Of a stretch of 9,052 nucleotides of DNA, positions 1 through 5,711 are shown in pieces. A model generated the notes under the pieces. It saw only the letters and a list, made by a program, of their open reading frames with translations, did not search any database and had not been told where the DNA came from. The stretch comes from Akkermansia muciniphila (GTDB lineage Bacteria > Pseudomonadota > Gammaproteobacteria > Burkholderiales > Burkholderiaceae_C), in NCBI GenBank assembly GCA_943327015.2, contig CALPVM020000071.1:1-9052 (forward strand). Reading direction: 5' to 3'. Both the position numbers and the translations under genes were made by a program. How positions within the stretch are numbered: the stretch's first letter is position 1; each line of letters begins with the position of its first letter.

Positions 1-558
1 ACAGGCCAAATCGGACGGGAGCTGCGGCACACCGTTGCGCGCCAGATAAGCGGGGGTTGCTACACACAACCGGCGGTTGTCTGCAAGCCGGACGCTGACC
101 AAGGATGAGTCTGGCAAATCGCCCACCCGCACGGCGCAGTCGTAACCTTCTGCAGCAATATCGACCACGCGGTCGCTAAGGTTAAGTGATAACGTGACAT
201 CGGGGTGCAAGGCACGAAACCGAGGGACCAAGGGCGCTACGTGACGGCGGCCAAACCCCGCCGGAGCCGTGATACGCATGTGCCCACTGGCCTTGACACC
301 GCCAGCACTGACCCCGGCCTCGGCATTGGCCCAATCGGCCATGAGGCGCTGGCAATCTTCTAAAAACGCACTGCCTTCATGCGTGAGTGTGATGCGACGT
401 GTGGTACGCAACAACAACTTGACGCCCAAGCGCTCTTCGAGCGCGTCCAAACGGCGCCCCATAATGGCGGGTGCTACACCCTCGGACTTGGCTGCTGCGG
501 TTAAGCTGCCACGCTGGGCTACGGATACAAAGGATTCAATTTGTTTGAACTTGTCCAT
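1..558 (-). CDS. LysR-family transcriptional regulator, C-terminally cut by window edge
   Basis: The reading frame is open from the ATG at 558 to the left edge, giving 186 residues of an expected ~300, so the gene is partial only because the window ends. Residues 1-62 are a typical LysR winged helix-turn-helix: MDKFKQIESFVSVAQRGSLT, then an AAA-rich helix, a recognition helix near 29-41, and the wing segment RTTRRITLTHEG. A linker helix follows (63-88), then the start of the periplasmic-binding-protein-like effector domain (SGHMRITAP at 91-99, FRALHPDV at 114-121, YDCAVRVG at 139-146). The domain pattern resembles the CrgA-like LysR subgroup. The start lies 7 bp after the stop of the CoA-transferase gene on the same strand, so the two are probably co-transcribed. 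No strong Shine-Dalgarno is visible, which fits translation following on from the upstream gene. It is a cytoplasmic DNA-binding protein. Its effector and targets are unknown, but the neighbouring CoA-transferase is the obvious candidate target. Confidence 0.93.
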   Translation of the reverse strand, partial: MDKFKQIESFVSVAQRGSLTAAAKSEGVAPAIMGRRLDALEERLGVKLLLRTTRRITLTHEGSAFLEDCQRLMADWANAEAGVSAGGVKASGHMRITAPAGFGRRHVAPLVPRFRALHPDVTLSLNLSDRVVDIAAEGYDCAVRVGDLPDSSLVSVRLADNRRLCVATPAYLARNGVPQLPSDLAC

Positions 559-565
559 GCCAACG

Positions 566-1756
566 CTATGCTGTTGCTACGACACCATCTTGCTGCATGG
601 TGGCTATGTCTTCGTCGCTGTAACCCAGGCGCTGCAAAATGGCAACGCCATGCTCACCCAACTTAGGCGGGTTCATACGCACGGCCAAACGTTCGCCGCC
701 CAAGGTTAAGGGCAGTAAAGGCACCACGGTTTCGCGGCCATCGGGCAAACCCATGGGCGCCAAGCCGCCGGTTTGCAGCAAATGGGGATCATCAAACAAG
801 TGCTGAGGATCGGTAATGGGCGCAAAGGGCAAGCCATGCTGCTCAAAAATGGCCGATAGTTCTGCAGCAGTCCAGCGCGTCATGCGGGTGCGCAGTTCAG
901 GAATAAGCCAGCTGCGTGCCAATACACGGTCGTTGTTGGTATTTAAACGTGCATCAGCGGCCAGATCGTCAAAACCAAACGCTTTACAAAAAATACCCCA
1001 TTGGGTTTCGCCCACCACAGCTAAAAATATTTGCTCGTTGTTTTTTACCGTGAACACATCGTATACACCCCACGGCGAGATTTTTTGCGGCATAGGGGCT
1101 GCTGGCTTGCCGGTAATGGCAAATTGCATCATGTGCTGGGCTACCAGAAAAATATTGTTCTCGAACAGCGCACTTTGCACCTCCTGCCCTTTACCGGTGA
1201 TGTTGCGCTGCATGATGGCGGCCATAGCACCGATGGCACCGAACATACCGCCCATGATGTCGTTGACACTGCTGCCGGCGCGCAAGGGGTCGCCCGGGCG
1301 CCCCGTCATGTAAGCCAAACCACCCATCATTTGCACAACCTCATCCAAAGCGGTGCGGTGATCGTAGGGGCCTGGCAAAAAACCTTTGTGGCTTACATAA
1401 ATAAGCCGATCATCGAGCTTAGACAAGGTGGCATAGTCCAGCCCCAGTTTTTGCATGGTGGAAGACTTGAAATTTTCGCTCACCACATCGGCGGTACGGA
1501 TTAAACGCAGCACTACCTCGCGGCCTTTGGCGCTGTGCAAATCTACCGCAAGACTTTTTTTATTGCGGTTGAACAAGGGATAGAACCCCGCCCCACTGCC
1601 CAGCAGTTGGCGTGTGCTGTCGCCAGTGATTGGTTCAACCTTGATGACCTCAGCCCCGAGATCTGCCAGCACCATGCCACAGGTGGGGCCCATGACCATA
1701 TGGGTAAACTCTACCACCCGTAAGCCATGCAATGGCAGGTTTTTTGCTTGATTCAT
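566..1756 (-). CDS. Class III CoA-transferase (CaiB/BaiF family)
   Basis: This encodes 396 residues, the usual length for family III CoA-transferases, which move CoA between carboxylic acids through an aspartyl-CoA thioester in the cytoplasm. Visible family signatures are LHGLRVVEF near the N-terminus, GPTCGMVLADLGAEVIKVEP (about residues 23-42), RNKKSLAVDL (64-73), and the SVNDIMGG segment, whose Asp (about D166) sits where the catalytic aspartate of formyl-CoA transferase and CaiB is found. The C-terminal part carries a typical PPxLGEHG motif. I chose ATG 1756 (MNQAKN) because homologues begin shortly before PLHGLRVVEF. In-frame alternatives are ATG 1765 and GTG 1795, and a GGAT at ~8 nt upstream weakly supports 1756. 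The substrate cannot be told from sequence; formyl/oxalate, succinyl-type transfer and alpha-methylacyl-CoA racemase activity all occur in this fold. It is first in a likely operon with the LysR gene and divergent from glcB. Confidence 0.93.
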   Translation of the reverse strand: MNQAKNLPLHGLRVVEFTHMVMGPTCGMVLADLGAEVIKVEPITGDSTRQLLGSGAGFYPLFNRNKKSLAVDLHSAKGREVVLRLIRTADVVSENFKSSTMQKLGLDYATLSKLDDRLIYVSHKGFLPGPYDHRTALDEVVQMMGGLAYMTGRPGDPLRAGSSVNDIMGGMFGAIGAMAAIMQRNITGKGQEVQSALFENNIFLVAQHMMQFAITGKPAAPMPQKISPWGVYDVFTVKNNEQIFLAVVGETQWGIFCKAFGFDDLAADARLNTNNDRVLARSWLIPELRTRMTRWTAAELSAIFEQHGLPFAPITDPQHLFDDPHLLQTGGLAPMGLPDGRETVVPLLPLTLGGERLAVRMNPPKLGEHGVAILQRLGYSDEDIATMQQDGVVATA

Positions 1757-1885
1757 TTTTAACATCCGTATATTGATTACATCCTTTTTTATCACAAATA
1801 CAATGCGAAATAAGCATATAGTTTGATTTAAAGGTTGTAATACAGTAGAGTCTTGTCTTGATTATCTTTGAAAGTACCCTTGCAC
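1757..1885. promoter_or_regulatory. Divergent AT-rich promoter region between CoA-transferase operon and glcB
   Basis: This 129-bp region separates two divergent genes, is clearly richer in A and T than its flanks and has no coding signal, so promoters for both directions should lie here. I could not pick a convincing -35/-10 pair with a 16-18 bp spacer in either direction. Weak candidates for glcB include TTGTAA at 1835-1840 followed by TGATTA near 1859-1864. The region also holds the small palindrome listed separately at 1803-1817. Confidence 0.5.
1803..1817. promoter_or_regulatory. Candidate LysR-type T-N11-A operator
   Basis: The sequence ATGC-N7-GCAT forms a 4+4 bp dyad containing the T-N11-A pattern that LysR-type regulators commonly bind. 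It lies 47-61 bp upstream of the CoA-transferase start, in the region shared with glcB, and a LysR gene is in the same operon as the CoA-transferase. The dyad is short and such patterns arise by chance in AT-rich DNA, so this is a weak call. Confidence 0.3.
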
Positions 1886-4144
1886 ATGCCTAAATCCACG
1901 CCCGAAACTTCTGCCCGCACCACGGTGCGCAACTTGCAAGTTGCCACTGTTTTACACCGTTTTATTGAAAAACAAGTTCTGCCGGGCACCGGCATTACAC
2001 CTGCCAAGTTCTGGAAAGGATTTGATGCGATTGTGACGGAACTTGCGCCGCAAAACGCTAAATTGCTAGCCGAGCGTGACCGCATTCAAACCGAAATGGA
2101 CAGCTGGCACAAAGCCCACCCTGGCCCGATTAGCGACATGCCCGCTTACCGTGCGTTTTTAGAAAAAATTGGCTACCTGGTGCCACACCCCAAGAAGGTG
2201 AAAATCAGCACCACAAAGGTGGATGCCGAGTTGGCAACGCAGGCCGGCCCGCAATTGGTCGTGCCGGTACTGAATGCACGTTACGCTTTGAATGCCGCCA
2301 ACGCCCGCTGGGGCAGCTTGTATGACGCGCTGTATGGTACCGACGTGATTGCCGAAGACGATGGCGCCACCAAAGTAAGCGCTGATGGTAAGGGCTACAA
2401 CCCGGTGCGCGGCGCCAAGGTGATTGCTTACGCGCGCCAAGTGCTGGATCAAACTGCACCCCTGCGTAAAGGTTCGCACGTGGATTCGGTAAGCTACCGC
2501 ATTAAAGACGGCAAGCTGGCCATTAAACTGAAAGATGGCAGCAACACCAGCCTGAAAGACGCAACCCAATTGGTAGGCTACCAAGGTGACGCCAAAGACC
2601 CCAGCTCTGTGCTTTTGCAACACAATGGACTGCACTTGGATATTTGCATAGACCGTACAACACCGATTGGTAAATCTGACCCAGCAGGCGTGTGTGACTT
2701 GGTGCTGGAAGCCGCACTATCCACTATTTTGGACTTGGAAGACTCGGTGGCTGCGGTAGATGCTGACGACAAGGTACTGGCCTACACCAACTGGCTGGGC
2801 ATTATGCAAGGCAACCTTACAGAACAGGTAAGCAAAGGCGGTAAGTCATTTACCCGTGGTTTAAACGCTGACCGCGTGTATATTGCCCCCAGCGCCGACC
2901 CAGAAAGCAAGCCAAAAAAGGTAACACTGCATGGCCGCTCTTTGATGTTTGTGCGCAACGTGGGGCACTTAATGACCAACCCGGCCATTTTGTACACCGA
3001 CAAACAAGGCAAAACACGCGAAATACCGGAAGGCATTATGGATGCAGTGGTGACTACCACCATTGCCATGCACGACCTGATGCGGACCAAAAAAGATGCC
3101 ATTCGCAACTCGCGCAAAGGCTCGGTCTACATTGTTAAACCCAAAATGCATGGCCCCGCTGAAGTAGCCTTTGCCGCAGAACTGTTTACCCGTGTGGAAG
3201 ACATGCTGGGCTTACCTAACAGCACCGTAAAACTGGGCATTATGGACGAAGAGCGCCGTACCAGCGTCAACCTGAAAGCCTGTATTGCCGCTGCGCGCAG
3301 CCGTGTAGCGTTTATTAACACCGGCTTCTTGGATCGTACCGGCGACGAAATGCACACCGCCATGCTGGCGGGCCCCATGATTCGTAAAGCTGAAATGAAG
3401 TCCAGCGCCTGGATTAGCGCTTACGAACGCAATAACGTGCTGGTGGGTTTGTCGTGCGGTCTGCGTGGCAAGGCGCAAATCGGTAAAGGCATGTGGGCTA
3501 TGCCCGATTTGATGAAGGCGATGCTGGAACAAAAAATCGGCCATCCCAAAGCAGGCGCTAACACCGCCTGGGTGCCAAGCCCAACCGGTGCCACACTGCA
3601 CGCGCTACATTACCACCAAGTGCTGGTGAGCGATGTGCAGAAAGAACTGGAAAAAATTGACGCCGAAGCCGAACGTGACGCTATTTTGAACAACTTGCTG
3701 CAAATTCCAGTGAGCGCAAGCCCCAACTGGAGTGCTGCCGAAAAGCAACAAGAACTCGACAACAATGCCCAAGGCATTTTGGGTTATGTGGTGCGTTGGG
3801 TAGACCAAGGCGTGGGCTGCTCGAAAGTGCCCGACATTCACAATGTAGGATTAATGGAAGACCGCGCTACGCTGCGTATTTCCAGCCAACACATGGCCAA
3901 TTGGCTGCACCATAGCGTGGTAACCGAGGCGCAGGTCAAGGAAACCTTTGAGCGCATGGCAGCCGTGGTGGACAAGCAAAACGCGGGTGACCCGCTGTAC
4001 CAACCGATGGCTGGAAACTTTAGCACCTCCATGGCCTACTTAGCTGCTTGCGACCTGGTGTTTAAAGGGCTGGCACAACCCAGCGGCTACACTGAGCCGC
4101 TGCTGCACACCTGGCGTCTGAAACTGAAAGCCGCTAAAGCCTGA
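1886..4144 (+). CDS. glcB: Malate synthase G
   Basis: This 752-residue protein condenses glyoxylate and acetyl-CoA into malate in the cytoplasm, for the glyoxylate shunt or glycolate/glyoxylate use. It aligns along its full length with Escherichia coli GlcB (723 aa): VLPGTG and ERDRIQ near the N-terminus, AGPQLVVPVLNARYALNAAN, RSLMFVRNVGHLMTNP, SVYIVKPKMHGP, GIMDEERRTS, FLDRTGDEMH, GLRGKAQIGKGMWAMPDLM, GCSKVPDIHNVGLMEDRAT and GYTEPLLHTWRLK. Residues matching known catalytic and Mg ligands are present: Arg357 (E. coli R338), Glu455 (E427), Asp483 (D455) and the catalytic base Asp659 (D631). The ATG at 1886 gives an N-terminus like that of homologues; an in-frame TTG at 1868 would add six residues but has no better ribosome site (a weak GAAAG lies at 1870-1874). 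It is a single-gene unit, and isocitrate lyase is not in the window. No terminator hairpin is seen in the 26 bp before the convergent cyclase gene. The gene appears intact and functional. Confidence 0.97.
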   Translation: MPKSTPETSARTTVRNLQVATVLHRFIEKQVLPGTGITPAKFWKGFDAIVTELAPQNAKLLAERDRIQTEMDSWHKAHPGPISDMPAYRAFLEKIGYLVPHPKKVKISTTKVDAELATQAGPQLVVPVLNARYALNAANARWGSLYDALYGTDVIAEDDGATKVSADGKGYNPVRGAKVIAYARQVLDQTAPLRKGSHVDSVSYRIKDGKLAIKLKDGSNTSLKDATQLVGYQGDAKDPSSVLLQHNGLHLDICIDRTTPIGKSDPAGVCDLVLEAALSTILDLEDSVAAVDADDKVLAYTNWLGIMQGNLTEQVSKGGKSFTRGLNADRVYIAPSADPESKPKKVTLHGRSLMFVRNVGHLMTNPAILYTDKQGKTREIPEGIMDAVVTTTIAMHDLMRTKKDAIRNSRKGSVYIVKPKMHGPAEVAFAAELFTRVEDMLGLPNSTVKLGIMDEERRTSVNLKACIAAARSRVAFINTGFLDRTGDEMHTAMLAGPMIRKAEMKSSAWISAYERNNVLVGLSCGLRGKAQIGKGMWAMPDLMKAMLEQKIGHPKAGANTAWVPSPTGATLHALHYHQVLVSDVQKELEKIDAEAERDAILNNLLQIPVSASPNWSAAEKQQELDNNAQGILGYVVRWVDQGVGCSKVPDIHNVGLMEDRATLRISSQHMANWLHHSVVTEAQVKETFERMAAVVDKQNAGDPLYQPMAGNFSTSMAYLAACDLVFKGLAQPSGYTEPLLHTWRLKLKAAKA

Positions 4145-4170
4145 GACTCCAGCCTACACCCCTCGCCTGC

Positions 4171-5343
4171 CTAGCGCTCCCATAGTGCTGCAGGTACGGT
4201 GCGGGGGGCATCGTCTTCAATTTCCCAGTCATTTTGAACAGCGATCTGACAGCCATTACGCCCATTGGTCTTAGCGCGGTACATGGCTGCGTCTGCCGCA
4301 TTCACCAAAGCGGTGGCTTCGGTGCGTGCATCGGGTTTGACCCACGCTACACCGATGCTTAAGGTCACCCTTGGCGCTGTAGGCGAAGCGGCATGCGCAA
4401 TGGCCTCTGCCTCCAACTGCTCCAGACAACGCTGTGCGGTCTCACGCGCCTGCTCGATGTCTGAGCCGGGCAACAGCATGACAAATTCTTCACCACCAAA
4501 CCGCGCTACCATTTCTCCTGCCCTACGCACACAGCGGTTCAGTGCCACGCCCACACGGCGCAAGCACTCGTCTCCGGCCAAATGACCATAATGGTCGTTA
4601 AAACGCTTGAAATGGTCAATATCTATCATTAACAAACACAAACCATTTTCGCCACGCGCAGCACGCAACCACTCGGTATTAAGCGCCTCATCAAACTGGC
4701 GACGATTGGCCAGACCGGTAAGAGCATCGGTGGCGGACTGCAGCGCCAATTGTCGGTTCATAGCTTCCAGATCATTGCCTTTGCGTACTAAATCTGACAC
4801 ATCCACACGTGCCACAATCAAGTGCCCTTCTAAAGTGCGGGTTTCGTACACATTGACCCAGCGCCCGCCCAGGAGCCCCTGCAAATACGGCTCTCGACTT
4901 TGACCGCGGGTAGACAAGCGTTGCTCCATCCAGACTTTTTTGCGGTTGTAGTCTTCACTCCATTGCGAACGTTTGAGGTTAGCTAACATTAAGCTGTGAA
5001 ACGTTTGCCCTACATCATCGATGGTGTAGAAGTCATCGTGCATGCGGTTGTTCTTTTTATTACAAAAGACCAATCGATCTTGCGCATCCCAAATTTCCAA
5101 ACCGACACCCAGTTTGTCCAGACTGGTGGCCAATAGCTGGTGCGTGCGCTGGGTTTCCAGCTTGGCCGCCCATAACTGGCGCTGCATATCTGAATTTTGT
5201 GGCTTCTCACTCATAGGATGCTGGCCTATGGCAGCACCATTGCCATTAAGCAATCCACCCAGATCAAAGTCCAGCCCATTGGCCGGCAATCCATGCCAAA
5301 AAAAGCCGCCATCGCCATTGATTACTGCAGCGTGTTCACCCAT
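4171..5343 (-). CDS. PAS-GGDEF diguanylate cyclase
   Basis: This 390-residue protein has no transmembrane segment or signal peptide, so it is probably a soluble cytoplasmic sensor-cyclase that makes cyclic di-GMP from two GTP. Residues 1-45 are a glycine/asparagine-rich extension of unknown role. Residues ~55-75 form a short helix, and ~70-185 a PAS-like domain (LDKLGVGLEIWDAQDRLVFCN; YETRTLEGHLIVARVDVSDLV). A linker helix (185-203) leads to the GGDEF domain (204-370), with the entry motif DALTGLANRRQFD, metal ligands in MIDIDHFKRFND (D241), and active-site GGEEF at 283-287. The inhibitory-site position reads R274-A-G-E277 instead of RxxD. The ATG at 5343 is preferred over Met44 (5214) because a strong Shine-Dalgarno precedes it and none precedes Met44. 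The gene is divergent from the flp-tadZ pair, which suggests but does not prove a role in surface attachment. Confidence 0.93.
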   Translation of the reverse strand: MGEHAAVINGDGGFFWHGLPANGLDFDLGGLLNGNGAAIGQHPMSEKPQNSDMQRQLWAAKLETQRTHQLLATSLDKLGVGLEIWDAQDRLVFCNKKNNRMHDDFYTIDDVGQTFHSLMLANLKRSQWSEDYNRKKVWMEQRLSTRGQSREPYLQGLLGGRWVNVYETRTLEGHLIVARVDVSDLVRKGNDLEAMNRQLALQSATDALTGLANRRQFDEALNTEWLRAARGENGLCLLMIDIDHFKRFNDHYGHLAGDECLRRVGVALNRCVRRAGEMVARFGGEEFVMLLPGSDIEQARETAQRCLEQLEAEAIAHAASPTAPRVTLSIGVAWVKPDARTEATALVNAADAAMYRAKTNGRNGCQIAVQNDWEIEDDAPRTVPAALWER

Positions 5344-5350
5344 GATTTTT

Positions 5351-5357
5351 CTCCCTC
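5351..5357 (-). promoter_or_regulatory. Strong ribosome binding site deciding the cyclase start
   Basis: On the minus strand this reads GAGGGAG, separated by 7 nt from the ATG at 5343. It supports the longer form of the diguanylate cyclase including the 43-residue glycine-rich N-terminus. The alternative Met44 codon at 5214 has only CAGCATCCT upstream, which is not a Shine-Dalgarno. Confidence 0.75.
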
Positions 5358-5373
5358 AACAGATTGATAACTG

Positions 5374-5404
5374 ATGGTGGGTAGCTTATCGGCGCCCCCA
5401 CCAT
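5374..5404. repeat. 8-bp perfect inverted repeat in the cyclase leader
   Basis: ATGGTGGG (5374-5381) and CCCACCAT (5397-5404) are exact reverse complements separated by 15 bp. On the cyclase strand it lies about 30-60 nt before the start codon, so it could be a leader hairpin if transcription starts further upstream, or a protein-binding dyad. There is no T-tract after it on either strand, so it does not look like an intrinsic terminator. Confidence 0.5.
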
Positions 5405-5427
5405 TAGGGAATACCCTAATATAGGTA
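5403..5427. promoter_or_regulatory. TAGGG/CCCTA half-site cluster, candidate operator for a NarL-type regulator
   Basis: ATTAGGG (5403-5409) and CCCTAAT (5414-5420) form a perfect 7-bp dyad around AATA. Overlapping this, TACCCTA (5412-5418), two bases, then ATAGGTA (5421-5427) form a 7-2-7 inverted pair. ATAGGTA fits the NarL half-site AKRRGTA at all seven positions, while TACCCTA fits TACYYMT at five of seven. Three related half-sites in 25 bp, between the divergent cyclase and pilin genes and close to a NarL-family regulator gene, suggest an operator. Binding by that regulator is inference. Confidence 0.45.
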
Positions 5428-5522
5428 ATTATTCTTTTTTATCGGGCTTTTGCGATATCTCACCATCATTCAGCTGGGCGCGACGCACAATTTTGTTCTG
5501 AATGACCCACCGGGAGTAAAAA

Positions 5523-5711
5523 ATGAAGCAGTTCTTTAACAAAATGCGCTCAACTACGAGCAAGCTAATGGGACGTGAGCACGGTGTGAGCGCGCTGGAA
5601 TTTACCCTGATTGCAGTCTTGGTGACTGTTGCAATACTTGCATCTCTAGACACAACCAGCAGTACGCTGGAACTCTTGCTCGTGCGTCTTGCGGGTGGGC
5701 TTGCACCATGA
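5523..5711 (+). CDS. flp: Flp/Fap-type (type IVb) pilin precursor
   Basis: This 62-residue protein has the layout of an Flp prepilin: a charged leader (MKQFFNKMRSTTSKLMGREHG), a predicted prepilin-peptidase cleavage after Gly21, then VSALEF with Glu at +5 and Phe at +6, a hydrophobic helix (about 27-41, TLIAVLVTVAILA), and a short tail. The mature form would be about 41 residues. Flp pilins usually have Tyr at +6; Phe there is more common in TadE/TadF pseudopilins, but those are much longer and have a proline in the helix, which is missing here. A good Shine-Dalgarno GGGAG (5512-5516) lies 6 nt before the ATG. The stop overlaps the tadZ start in an ATGA, so the two are translationally coupled. 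The product should sit in the inner membrane and be assembled into a thin adhesive pilus. No prepilin peptidase gene is in the window. Confidence 0.82.
   Translation: MKQFFNKMRSTTSKLMGREHGVSALEFTLIAVLVTVAILASLDTTSSTLELLLVRLAGGLAP

Noticed and set aside
269..709. Plus-strand 146-residue open frame
   Set aside because: It lies antisense over the well-supported LysR and CoA-transferase genes, has no recognisable domain and is low in typical protein features.
816..1504. Two plus-strand open frames (165 and 157 residues) opposite the CoA-transferase
   Set aside because: They are shadows of the conserved family III CoA-transferase reading frame; their translations look like reverse-complement noise.
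2159..2635. Minus-strand 158-residue open frame inside glcB
   Set aside because: It is fully contained in the conserved malate synthase G coding sequence and shows no domain.
4145..4170. Intrinsic terminator between glcB and the cyclase gene
   Set aside because: No GC-rich hairpin followed by a T-tract is present in the 26 bp; the only dyad nearby is the six-base AGCGCT.
5428..5522. Sigma-54 or clear sigma-70 promoter for flp
   Set aside because: No TGGC-N8-TTGC pattern and no convincing -35/-10 pair with a proper spacer were found by eye.
5523..5711. TadE/TadF pseudopilin instead of Flp pilin
   Set aside because: The EF motif fits, but at 62 residues without the helix proline or a long C-terminal domain it is much closer to Flp.
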